This document shows, in pieces, positions 28,865 through 36,098 of a DNA stretch of 64,000 nt. The stretch spans positions 1,922,001-1,986,000 of the forward strand of contig NZ_CP044129.1 of assembly GCF_009617995.1 (NCBI RefSeq), in the 5' to 3' direction. The notes beneath the pieces are model-generated. The model saw nothing but the letters and a program-made list of their open reading frames with translations. It made no database searches and was not told the origin of the DNA. Positions within the stretch are counted from its first letter, which is position 1, and the number at the start of each line of letters is the position of its first letter. This DNA comes from Halomicrobium sp. LC1Hm (lineage in GTDB: Archaea > Halobacteriota > Halobacteria > Halobacteriales > Haloarculaceae). A program made the position numbers and the translations under genes.

Positions 28865-29392
28865 ATGTCAACTCGAATGATGGATCAGAACCACGACCAG
28901 CAGCTGCGGGCGGAGCTGTATCTACGGGGGGACACGTACGGGACCTACGACGCCCAGCGAGACGTGTTAGAGCGGGTCCGCGAGCTCGAAACCGAAGACG
29001 TGATCGACGAGTCGACAGTCGCCGACGAGTGGCAGCGCATCCGGACCCTGAACGAGGATCGCCGCGACGGCGCACTGGCCACCTACGACGAGTTCGCGGC
29101 CTGGGCGCAGCGAAACGACTACGCGCTAGAGCCCGCGTTCGAACGACGGGCGCGGTCGTACGTCGGTCTCAGTCGGATCGACGACGTCGTGGTCTTCCCG
29201 GTCGTCTCGCTGGCGATCTACGAGCGCGACCGGCTTCAAGCGGTCTTCCCGTGCTCGGACGGCGATCGAAACTATCGCGTCCAGGACTGTCTGGACGCGT
29301 TCGAGCGCGGCGACGAGGGGTGGCTCACGCAGTTCGACACGGTGACCGTCGACCGCACCGCGCCGCGGCTCGAACCGGGACTGGACGCCTGA
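28865..29392 (+). CDS. conserved haloarchaeal protein, function unknown
   Basis: 175 residues, acidic and largely helical: LRGDTYGTYDAQRDVLERVR, ADEWQRIRTLNEDRRDGALA, a central VVFPVVSLAIYERDRLQAVF strand region and CSDGDRNYRVQDCLDAF. No known domain recognised. Three in-frame ATGs (28865, 28877, 28880) are possible; the first is 67 nt from the divergent dehydrogenase start, so the two share a promoter region. It is followed by a family 2 palindrome. Confidence 0.65.
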   Translation: MSTRMMDQNHDQQLRAELYLRGDTYGTYDAQRDVLERVRELETEDVIDESTVADEWQRIRTLNEDRRDGALATYDEFAAWAQRNDYALEPAFERRARSYVGLSRIDDVVVFPVVSLAIYERDRLQAVFPCSDGDRNYRVQDCLDAFERGDEGWLTQFDTVTVDRTAPRLEPGLDA

Positions 29393-29406
29393 TCGACGGA
29401 GCCACC

Positions 29407-29494
29407 GATACGGATTATTGTAGATCTTTACCGGATTGACCGCACACCGTGGTGCGGTCGACCGGGAAAACGGCTACAATAATCCGTATGAAAC
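29407..29494. repeat. palindromic repeat family 2, copy 1
   Basis: 88 nt from GATACGGATTATTGTAG to CTACAATAATCCGTATGAAAC, with a central palindrome GACCGCAC...GTGCGGTC. Copy 2 at 31290 differs at only six positions, and it keeps the same orientation. Terminal inverted repeats of about 16 bp without an open frame make it MITE-like. Confidence 0.85.
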
Positions 29495-29610
29495 GCAGTA
29501 CACATCGATCGCACGCCGGCAGTGCGAGCGGTGTGTCAATCGCCTCGATTGGGACCAGAGCACTCGCCGTCGGTTCGTCCCGTGAGCGCACGGCCGCGAG
29601 CGCCGCCGTG

Positions 29611-29616
29611 CTTATT
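29611..29616 (+). promoter_or_regulatory. TATA box of the R15P isomerase gene
   Basis: CTTATT starting exactly 29 nt before the ATG at 29640, the same element and spacing as before the PfkB kinase at 31880. Indicates a leaderless transcript. Confidence 0.55.
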
Positions 29617-29639
29617 GGAACCGATAGCCAAGGCCACGT

Positions 29640-30635
29640 ATGGACGAGCCACCGCTGCATCCCCGCGTCGAGACCGTGGCCGAGGAGATCGAGACCATGG
29701 AGACCCGCGGGGCGGCGACGATCGCCGACGCGGCGGCGTCGGCACTGGTCACACAGGCCGAAGAGAGCCGGGCCGAGACCCCGGCGGCGTTTCGCGAGGA
29801 GATCAGAGCGGCGGCACGCACCCTGCTGGATACGCGACCGACCGCCGTGAGCCTGCCCAACGCCCTGCGGTACGTGCTCCGGCGGATGGACGGCGAGAGC
29901 GTCGCCGCGCTGCGAGCGTCCGTCGAGCGGGCCGGGTCGTCGTTTCGCGACCAGCTCGACCGCGCGCAGGACGACCTCGGCGGGATCGGCGCGAACCGCC
30001 TGCGAGACGGCGACCGGGTGATGACCCACTGCCACTCGACGGACGCCGTCGCCTGCATCGAGCGCGCGGTCCAGCAGGGCAAAGACGTGAGCGCGGTCGT
30101 CAAAGAGACCCGACCGCGCAAGCAGGGCCACATCACCGCCCGCGAACTCCGCGCGATGGGCGTGCCCGTGACCCTGATCGTCGACAGCGCCGCCCGCCGC
30201 TATCTCGGCGACGTGGACCACGTCCTCGTGGGGGCCGACGCAATCGCGGCCGACGGCAGCGTCGTCAACAAGATCGGCACGTCCGGGCTGGCGGTCAACG
30301 CCCGCGAGCGCGGGACGCCGGTGATGGTCGCCGCCCAGACGATCAAGCTCCACCCGGACACGATGACCGGCCACACCGTCGACATCGAGATGCGCGACGA
30401 GTCGGAGGTGATCGCTCCCGAAGACCGTGCGGAGATCGGCGAGATCACGGTCGAAAATCCCGCCTTCGACGTGACGCCGCCCCGCCACGTCGACGCCATC
30501 GTCACCGAGCGCGGCCAGTTCCCGCCCGAGAGCGTCGTCACGCTGATGCGCGAACTGTTCGGCGAGGGAACCCACGAGCCGTGGCTGGAACCGACAACAC
30601 GGGAAGCCAACCGCCGACCCGAGGACGACGCGTAG
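29640..30635 (+). CDS. ribose-1,5-bisphosphate isomerase (eIF2B-alpha-like fold)
   Basis: 331 residues. Motifs: MTHCHSTDAV (C131), KETRPRKQGHITARELRAMG, VLVGADAIAADGSVVNKIGT (D200) and NERGTPVMVAA-type segment (ARERGTPVMVAAQTIKL). C131 and D200 match the catalytic Cys133 and Asp202 of the Thermococcus kodakarensis enzyme, which separates R15P isomerases from true eIF2B subunits. It turns ribose 1,5-bisphosphate into ribulose 1,5-bisphosphate, the RuBisCO substrate. PfkB kinase (31.9 kb) and RuBisCO (33.9 kb) lie close by, supporting the archaeal nucleoside/AMP pathway. Bracketed by two family 2 palindromes. Confidence 0.92.
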   Translation: MDEPPLHPRVETVAEEIETMETRGAATIADAAASALVTQAEESRAETPAAFREEIRAAARTLLDTRPTAVSLPNALRYVLRRMDGESVAALRASVERAGSSFRDQLDRAQDDLGGIGANRLRDGDRVMTHCHSTDAVACIERAVQQGKDVSAVVKETRPRKQGHITARELRAMGVPVTLIVDSAARRYLGDVDHVLVGADAIAADGSVVNKIGTSGLAVNARERGTPVMVAAQTIKLHPDTMTGHTVDIEMRDESEVIAPEDRAEIGEITVENPAFDVTPPRHVDAIVTERGQFPPESVVTLMRELFGEGTHEPWLEPTTREANRRPEDDA

Positions 30636-30772
30636 GCGACTGGAGTCCGGGGCTGGCTGGCTCTCGGATGGACCGTCTGGGTCGAGAGGTCGCACCTACC
30701 GAGGGGTCACGGAACGGCCGCGTCTCCCACCGTCTCGATGCGCTCGATCGGGGGGTAGAGATGAAGTACTTC

Positions 30773-30970
30773 TTAGGCCGATGCGGACTGGCGTACCTCG
30801 TGAATCAGCATCCCCACCGTGAGGAGAAGCATCACGAGGAGAGAGACCTCGTAAAGCGTGTCTGGAATAGAGAGTCCTCCATTACTAACCCCAAGAATAA
30901 CCCAGACAATACATAGTGCGAGGAGAGAAACCGCCTCCTTCCAGCGTTTTAATATACTGACTAGTTCCAT
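30773..30970 (-). CDS. small membrane protein, function unknown
   Basis: 65 residues: MELVSILKRWKEAVSLLALC, two hydrophobic helices (about 14-30 and 41-57) and a short polar tail. The ATG at 30970 is better than the in-frame TTG at 30982; ATTAATAG about 32 nt upstream may be the TATA box. Its DNA is clearly more A+T-rich than the surrounding genes, as is the flanking sequence to 31.2 kb. No recognisable family. Confidence 0.55.
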   Translation of the reverse strand: MELVSILKRWKEAVSLLALCIVWVILGVSNGGLSIPDTLYEVSLLVMLLLTVGMLIHEVRQSASA

Positions 30971-30982
30971 ATGATGACTCAA

Positions 30983-31170
30983 TTCCCGTACTCTATTAAT
31001 TACTCGCTCTCACAGCCTCTTGACAAGCATTAGTGGCTTATCGCTCAATACGCACATGCACAGTTCAGCGATTCCAGAGCCACTGGGGTAGAAAGCAACC
31101 ATCATATGGAATGTTCGACAAAATGCCGAATTACCGACGTGCTATCGTCTCGCGTTTTCTTTTTCGGCGT
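30983..31170. other. A+T-rich intergenic stretch
   Basis: No gene found. The base composition is markedly lower in G+C than the rest of the window, and a CATATG/CATATGA pair occurs at both ends (near 30968 and 31104). It may be a remnant of transferred or relaxed DNA; no repeat, tRNA or promoter beyond that of the 65-residue gene is evident. Confidence 0.4.
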
Positions 31171-31526
31171 TCAAATTATGTGTAGGAGTATTTGCAGCGA
31201 TGTCAGGACCACCACTACAACGAGCGAGACGACGACGACGACGTAGATGCCGGTACTGTACTCACTGAACGGCGGATTCCGGGTGGATTGATACGGATTA
31301 TTGTAGATCTTTCCCGGATCGACCGCACGCCGTCGTGCGGTCGACCGGGCAAACGGCTACAATAACCCGTATGAAACAACACAACAACTCCGGTAACGAT
31401 GATCAGTACGTCGACGCCGACTTCGGGTGCCGATGCGGTGCCCCCGACGAAAACCCCGTTGATGGCTCTCAGTGTGCCTGTCAGGGTAAAGAGAACGCCG
31501 ATCAGCTTGGAGGGTGGAACGCTCAC
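31171..31526 (-). pseudogene. small membrane-protein gene split by a family 2 palindrome
   Basis: From a GTG at 31526 the frame reads MSVPPSKLIGVLFTLTGTLR and a second hydrophobic helix (VDVLIIVTGVVVLF), then enters the palindrome at 31377-31290. Beyond it, in a different frame, NPPFSEYSTGIYVVVVVSLV continues into a hydrophobic helix and stops at 31171-31173. The two halves look like one three-helix membrane protein interrupted by the element with loss of frame. An alternative is two unrelated fragments. No homologue recognised. Confidence 0.4.
31290..31377. repeat. palindromic repeat family 2, copy 2
   Basis: 88 nt, GATACGGATTATTGTAG to ACCCGTATGAAAC, about 93 percent identical to copy 1 and in the same orientation. 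The central palindrome arms GACCGCAC/GTGCGGTC are unchanged. It sits inside a broken small membrane-protein gene. Confidence 0.85.
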
Positions 31527-31673
31527 AACGAACCACTCGTGCCCGGGTGAAATAACCTCTTGTCATCTGAGTATCTGCTTCCCGAATCACCGACTTGCGA
31601 CTGTCCTGCGGCCGGTGAGATGCAGACAGCGACGCCACGCGGATGATCCGGTGGTGGCCGTCGCCGGTGGGTG

Positions 31674-31756
31674 ATACTACCGGCTGTACATCTGTGACCG
31701 ATTTCGCCACCCCGGGGTGGCGAAAATCTTCACGAAGTGACAGCCGGCAGTATGAG
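31674..31756. repeat. palindromic repeat family 1, copy C
   Basis: ATACTACCGGCTGTACATCT, core TTTCGCCACC-CCGG-GGTGGCGAAA (perfect), right arm TCACGAAGTGACAGCCGGCAG then TAT. Nearly identical to copy D 1.1 kb away and in the same orientation. It lies in the gap upstream of the PfkB gene. Confidence 0.85.
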
Positions 31757-31850
31757 ACGCGCTCCGGGCTGGCGAAGTGCCACGGGGGTGGACAGCCGGC
31801 GATGTGCGCGGTCGCGGGGGCCACCGGCACGGGACCGTTCCCCCGAGGTA

Positions 31851-31856
31851 CTTATT
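31851..31856 (+). promoter_or_regulatory. TATA box of the PfkB kinase gene
   Basis: CTTATT starting 29 nt before the ATG at 31880, matching the promoter geometry of the R15P isomerase gene. Confidence 0.55.
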
Positions 31857-31879
31857 CACGCCCGACAGACGGTGTCGTA

Positions 31880-32749
31880 ATGTCGCGCGTGCTCTGTGCC
31901 GGCCACGTCAACTGGGACGTAACGCTGCAGGTCGATGGGCTCCCCGAGCCGGACGGCGAGGCCCGGATCGTCGACCAGTGCCAGTCCGGGGGCGGCAGCG
32001 CGTCGAACGTCGCGGTCCTGCTGGCGGGGCTCGACGTGGAGACGACGCTGCTGGGGAGCATCGGGGCCGACGAACACGGCTGGCTCGCGGCGCGTGAACT
32101 CGATCGGGCGGGCGTCGAGACGGTGCTGGTCGAGGCCGACGACGCGACCGCGGTGAAGTACCTCGTCGTCGAGGAGGACGGCGAGGTGATGGTGCTTGGC
32201 AACGACGGCGCGAACGAGGCGTTCACGGCCGACGACCTCGAACCGGGGGCCCTCGACGCGAGCGATCAGCTCCACCTGACCAGCCAGCGGCCGGCGACCG
32301 CCGTCGCGCTCGCACAGCGGGCGGCCGAGGCGGGCTGTGCGGTGAGCTTCGATCCCGGACGGCGACTGGCCGAGCGCGAGTACGAGCCGGTGCTGGCCGA
32401 GGTCGATCTCGTCTTCCTCAATCAGCGCGAGGCGGACATCGCCGCCGACGCCGGGCTGCTGTCCGGCGTCGACCGCGTCGTGGTCAAGCACGGCGCGGGC
32501 GGGGCCGAGGTCCGGACCGACGACGAGACGATCAGCCACCCCGGATTCGCCGTCGATCCGGTCGACACGACGGGCGCTGGCGACGCGTTCGCCGCGGGGT
32601 TTCTCGCCGCCAGCCAGTCCGGTAGCGACGAGTACGCGCTGGCGGTGGGCAACGCCTGTGGCGCACTGGCCGCCAGAACCACCGGAGCCAGACTCCACGC
32701 GGAGTGGCGCGACGTGGAGGCGCTGCTCGACATCGGGCCGGAGGAGTGA
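31880..32749 (+). CDS. PfkB-family sugar/nucleoside kinase, candidate ribose-1-phosphate kinase
   Basis: 289 residues. GGGSASNVAVLLAGLDVETT (substrate lid region, 37-56) and PVDTTGAGDAFAAGFL with catalytic D235 in the anion-hole motif. The PfkB family covers ribokinase, nucleoside kinases and the ADP-dependent ribose-1-phosphate kinase of Thermococcus kodakarensis. Lying between R15P isomerase and form III RuBisCO, with a promoter like that of the isomerase, it is the obvious candidate to make ribose 1,5-bisphosphate from ribose 1-phosphate. The family is certain; the substrate is inferred. Its TGA stop falls within repeat copy D. Confidence 0.85.
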   Translation: MSRVLCAGHVNWDVTLQVDGLPEPDGEARIVDQCQSGGGSASNVAVLLAGLDVETTLLGSIGADEHGWLAARELDRAGVETVLVEADDATAVKYLVVEEDGEVMVLGNDGANEAFTADDLEPGALDASDQLHLTSQRPATAVALAQRAAEAGCAVSFDPGRRLAEREYEPVLAEVDLVFLNQREADIAADAGLLSGVDRVVVKHGAGGAEVRTDDETISHPGFAVDPVDTTGAGDAFAAGFLAASQSGSDEYALAVGNACGALAARTTGARLHAEWRDVEALLDIGPEE

Positions 32750-32831
32750 TACGACCGGCTGTACGTCTGTGACTGATTTCGCCACCCCGGGGTGGCGAAG
32801 ATCGTCACGAAGTGACAGCCGGCAGTATGAG
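32747..32831. repeat. palindromic repeat family 1, copy D
   Basis: Begins with TGATACGACCGGCTGTACGT, has the perfect core TTCGCCACC-CCGG-GGTGGCGAA and ends TGACAGCCGGCAGTATGAG. Its first three bases are the PfkB stop codon and its end touches the stop of the convergent phosphotransferase gene (32832-32834). The whole intergenic space is therefore the repeat, which could act as a two-way terminator. Confidence 0.85.
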
Positions 32832-33848
32832 TCAGGGCCGCGGGAGCGCCTCGACGAGGCGCTCGAACTCCTGGCGGTACTGGGCCTCGGCGCGTGCCCG
32901 CGCGAGGCCGGACTCCTCGGCGAACGATCCCTCGAACCCGCCCATCCGCCACAGCAGCGTCGAGAGCTGGTAGATCGGGCGTTTCCGGACGTACTCCTCG
33001 TCGAAGGCGAAGGGGCGCTCGCTGTTGTACCCCTCGTAGAGGGCGGTCCGGAGACGCTCGCGCACGCTCTCGTCCTGGAACGACGAGTCGACGAAGAGAA
33101 ACTCCGTCTGGGCGAGGTGGTACTCCGGGAGCGCGGCGAGGACGTCCTGCCAATCGAGCACGGCGGTGATCGGGTCGTCCAGCGTCGGATCGAACAGGAG
33201 GTTCGCCGGTCGGAAGTCGTCGTGGACCAGCCGCGGGACGCCCTCTTCCGGGACGAGCGAGAGGGCCGGCTCCAGGTTGCGCTCGGCCCGCTCGCGCAGG
33301 TCCGCGAACGGCGTGTCCGCGAGGCCGTCCAGGTGAGCCGTCGTCAGTTGCTCGAAGTACGCGCGCCAGCTGGCGGTCAGATCCCGGACGATGATCCGGT
33401 CGTTCCAGAGGTCCAGCCAGCCAAACGCCTCGAACGCGATCTCGGAGTGGAGATCGCCGAGCATGCGGCCGACCTGTCTCAGGACGCGCTCGTGGTCGGC
33501 CGTCGAGAGGCCGGCGTAGCTCTCTGCGAGATTGTCTCCTTCGAGGCGCGCCGTCACGAAGTACGGCGGGACGGCGGCTTCGGGGTCCCGTTCGAACACG
33601 AGGATATCCGGCACCGGCAGCGTCGTTCGCTCCGAGACGTAGTCGTGGAGCGTGGGCTCGACGGCGAACGACTCCATGTCGTCGGGTTCGAACTTCACGA
33701 CGACCTCGTACTCCTGGCCGGCGTGTTCGAGCGTCACCATGTACACGTCGCTCTGGTGGCCACTGCCCGGTCGCTCGAAGGAAAAGTCGGTGTAGTCCGG
33801 CCCGGACTCCTCCAGAACGGCTTCGATGTCGGTGACGGGAGTCGACAC
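32832..33848 (-). CDS. aminoglycoside phosphotransferase/choline kinase-fold protein
   Basis: 338 residues. Kinase-like small-molecule phosphotransferase: EVVVKFEPDDMESFAVEPTL (lysine region), VPRLVHDDFRPANLLFDPTL (catalytic loop with HxDxxxxN-like pattern) and AVLDWQDVLAALPEYHLAQT (metal-binding Asp). The natural substrate is unknown; resistance is not implied. No ATG fits; the GTG at 33848 (reading VSTPVTDIEAVLEE) is the best start, with 52 nt to the end of RuBisCO upstream on the same strand, so the two are likely co-transcribed. Confidence 0.8.
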   Translation of the reverse strand: MSTPVTDIEAVLEESGPDYTDFSFERPGSGHQSDVYMVTLEHAGQEYEVVVKFEPDDMESFAVEPTLHDYVSERTTLPVPDILVFERDPEAAVPPYFVTARLEGDNLAESYAGLSTADHERVLRQVGRMLGDLHSEIAFEAFGWLDLWNDRIIVRDLTASWRAYFEQLTTAHLDGLADTPFADLRERAERNLEPALSLVPEEGVPRLVHDDFRPANLLFDPTLDDPITAVLDWQDVLAALPEYHLAQTEFLFVDSSFQDESVRERLRTALYEGYNSERPFAFDEEYVRKRPIYQLSTLLWRMGGFEGSFAEESGLARARAEAQYRQEFERLVEALPRP

Positions 33849-33900
33849 GACCACCCGTAGGACGGGGGTCGGCAAAAATCTGGTAGTTTTCTCGTCCCGG

Positions 33901-35172
33901 CTACCGGGGCGTATCGGTGCCCCACTTGTCGAGGGCCGTCGCCAGCGCGGGCTCGTCGTCGGCGGCGGCCTCGATCGATCGACCCTCGGCAGCGGCTTCG
34001 ACGGCCGCACGGAGGGCTTTCGCACCCGCGTGGGTTCCGTCGGGGTGGCCGTGGACGCCGCCGCCCGCCTGGATCCCGATGTTCGTCCCGCAGCGATCGA
34101 CCAGTTCTGGAACGAGGCCGGGATGCAGTCCCCCGGAGGCCATCGGCAACACGTCGTCGAGCCCGTACAGGTCGCCCGTGAGCCACTCGTTGATCCCGAC
34201 GGTGTCCTCGTTCGCGAGCTTGCCCAGGTCCGCGGTGCCGGTGTGGATCTGGTCGACGCCACAGAGGCGTGCGATCTGAGCGAGCACCCGCATGGAGACC
34301 CCGTGGGACGGGAGGCGATCGAAGGCCGCGTGCATCGCGCGGTGGGCGTGGATCGCCAGCCCGTGGCGCTCGCAGCGTTCGCGGGCCTGCTGGACGGCCG
34401 CCCACCCGCAGGTGACGACGTCGACCATGACGTACTCACAGCCGTGTTCGGCGGCCATGTCGACGCGTTCGAGCATCTCGGTGCCGCCAGCGGTGACGTT
34501 GAGCAGGTAGCTCTTTTTCTCGCCGGTCTCGTCTTCGGCGCGATCGCGCTGGGCAAGACTCTCGGTGAGTCGGTCCTCGAAGGGGTTGAACGCCTGATCG
34601 GTGAGGTTCTCGTCGTCTTTCAGGAGGTCGAGCCCGCCGGTCCAGGCCTCGTAACCGATCTGGGCGTGCTGGTCAGTCGAGAGCCCGACTTTCGGCTTCG
34701 GGACCGTCGCGGTGATCGGCCGGTCGTCGGCGTCGAAGATCTCCGAGCGGACGCTGGTCCCGAACTGCGGGCCCGCGAAGCTCGTCGCCAGCGGCTCGGG
34801 CCACGCACAGTCTAACAGGCGGATCCGGTCGACGGCCTTCATCCCGAGGATGTTGCCGGCGATACAGGAGAGGATCTGGGGCATGTTCCCGCCCTCGAAC
34901 AGCGCGTCGGGATAGGCGACGGTCACGCGGTAGCCGTCCCGATCGGCCGCCGTGGCCGCCTCGACGGCACAGGCCGTCGCCGAGAGGTCGGTGACGCCCC
35001 CTTCGACCTGGAGTTCCGCCCAGGTGCCGTTGGAGGACTCGCTGGCGACCCGGCTGGCCGCCGACTCCGCGTCCTGGTCGGCGGCGGGTTCGACGTAGAA
35101 CTCGCAGACGAGATCGGAGTCGGCCGGGTCGTAGGACAGGTCGAGGAAGTCTTCGTAGGTTATGCCAACCAT
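33901..35172 (-). CDS. rbcL: ribulose-1,5-bisphosphate carboxylase, archaeal form III
   Basis: 423 residues. Active-site elements are complete: TVPKPKVGL (K159), GGLDLLKDDENL with the carbamylated lysine K185 and metal ligands D187 and E188, HAHRAMH (276-282), loop 6 HTGTADLGKLA with K318, and SGGLHPG (347-353). It therefore should be catalytic rather than a RuBisCO-like protein. It converts ribulose 1,5-bisphosphate plus CO2 to two 3-phosphoglycerates; in archaea without phosphoribulokinase this serves nucleotide disposal rather than autotrophy. No small subunit or phosphoribulokinase is seen. ATG at 35172 (MVGITYEDFL) fits a TTTATA box 30 nt upstream. Confidence 0.95.
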   Translation of the reverse strand: MVGITYEDFLDLSYDPADSDLVCEFYVEPAADQDAESAASRVASESSNGTWAELQVEGGVTDLSATACAVEAATAADRDGYRVTVAYPDALFEGGNMPQILSCIAGNILGMKAVDRIRLLDCAWPEPLATSFAGPQFGTSVRSEIFDADDRPITATVPKPKVGLSTDQHAQIGYEAWTGGLDLLKDDENLTDQAFNPFEDRLTESLAQRDRAEDETGEKKSYLLNVTAGGTEMLERVDMAAEHGCEYVMVDVVTCGWAAVQQARERCERHGLAIHAHRAMHAAFDRLPSHGVSMRVLAQIARLCGVDQIHTGTADLGKLANEDTVGINEWLTGDLYGLDDVLPMASGGLHPGLVPELVDRCGTNIGIQAGGGVHGHPDGTHAGAKALRAAVEAAAEGRSIEAAADDEPALATALDKWGTDTPR

Positions 35173-35196
35173 ACCCACGGCTACGTCGTCCGGTCG

Positions 35197-35202
35197 TATA
35201 AA
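35197..35202 (-). promoter_or_regulatory. TATA box of rbcL
   Basis: TTTATA on the minus strand, 25-30 nt before the rbcL ATG, fixing the start at 35172. Confidence 0.6.
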
Positions 35203-35297
35203 TGTGGGACGGTCGGACGGAACGTCGTATTCACGCCCTGCGAGCCAGGACGAGGAAACCACGGCCGCTCCGTTGTCGATCGTGTTCTCTACCCGGA

Positions 35298-35303
35298 TTT
35301 ATC
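35298..35303 (+). promoter_or_regulatory. TATA box of the SDR/LLM operon
   Basis: TTTATC, 25-30 nt before the ATG at 35328. Divergent from the rbcL promoter, with about 95 nt between the two boxes. Confidence 0.55.
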
Positions 35304-35327
35304 AGGCGAGCGGTCCTCTGTGGGTGT

Positions 35328-36098
35328 ATGCCAGACCAGTTCAGTGTCGACGGCGACGTGGCCATCGTCACGGGTGCCTCGCGCGGAATCGGCCGCGCGA
35401 CGGCGGAGGCGTTCGCCGCCGACGGGGTCGACGTGGCGATCTGTTCGCGAGACGAGTCCGAGATCACGACGGCCGCCGACGAGATCGGCGAGGCCCATCC
35501 GGGGAACGCCGTCGGCGTCGCCTGTGACGTACGCGACGAAGACGCGGTGTCGGCGCTCGTCGCGGCCGCCGTCGACGAATTCGGCGGTCTCGACGTGCTC
35601 GTCAACAACGCGGGCGCGTCGTTCATGTCGTCGTTTACCGACATCTCGCCCAACGGCTGGGAGTCCGTCGTCGACGTGAACCTCACGGGGACGTACAACT
35701 GCACGCAAGCCGCCGCAGACGAGGTGGCAGAAGGCGGCGGGAGCGTCGTCAACGTCGCCAGCGTCGCCGGCCAGGACGGCGCGCCGTACATGAGCCACTA
35801 CGCCGCGGCCAAGGCCGCGATCATCAACCTCACCAAGACGCTGGGCTACGAGTGGGCCGGCGACGGCGTCCGCGTCAACTGCGTCGCGCCGGGCTACGTC
35901 GCCACTCCGGGGCTGACCTCCCAGATGGGGATCGAGGCCGACGACGTCGACCGCGAGGACCCGGACCGCAACGTCGGCACCAGCGACGAGATCGCCGACG
36001 TGGTCCAGTTCCTGGCCAGCGAGGGCGCGTCGTTCCTGACCGGTGAGACGATCACGCCGCGCGGTGTCCCGGACATCGAGGAGAACCCAGAACTATGA
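35328..36098 (+). CDS. short-chain dehydrogenase/reductase
   Basis: 256 residues, classical SDR. Cofactor motif TGASRGIGRATAEAF, NNAG at about 95-98, catalytic Ser in VNVASVAGQ and YxxxK in YAAAKAA; ends with TGETITPRGVPDIEENPEL rather than the usual C-terminal glycine strand. NAD(P)H-dependent oxidoreductase of unknown substrate. Its stop overlaps the next ATG by 4 nt, so it is coupled to the flavin oxidoreductase. It is divergent from rbcL. Confidence 0.85.
   Translation: MPDQFSVDGDVAIVTGASRGIGRATAEAFAADGVDVAICSRDESEITTAADEIGEAHPGNAVGVACDVRDEDAVSALVAAAVDEFGGLDVLVNNAGASFMSSFTDISPNGWESVVDVNLTGTYNCTQAAADEVAEGGGSVVNVASVAGQDGAPYMSHYAAAKAAIINLTKTLGYEWAGDGVRVNCVAPGYVATPGLTSQMGIEADDVDREDPDRNVGTSDEIADVVQFLASEGASFLTGETITPRGVPDIEENPEL

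Noticed and set aside
29640-30635. Translation factor eIF2B alpha subunit
   Set aside because: Catalytic Cys131/Asp200 and RuBisCO proximity fit R15P isomerase better.
32832-33848. Antibiotic resistance gene
   Set aside because: The phosphotransferase fold is general, and nothing ties this haloarchaeal chromosomal gene to aminoglycosides.
33901-35172. RuBisCO-like protein (non-carboxylating form IV)
   Set aside because: All key active-site residues, including K185, D187, E188, K159 and K318, are in place.
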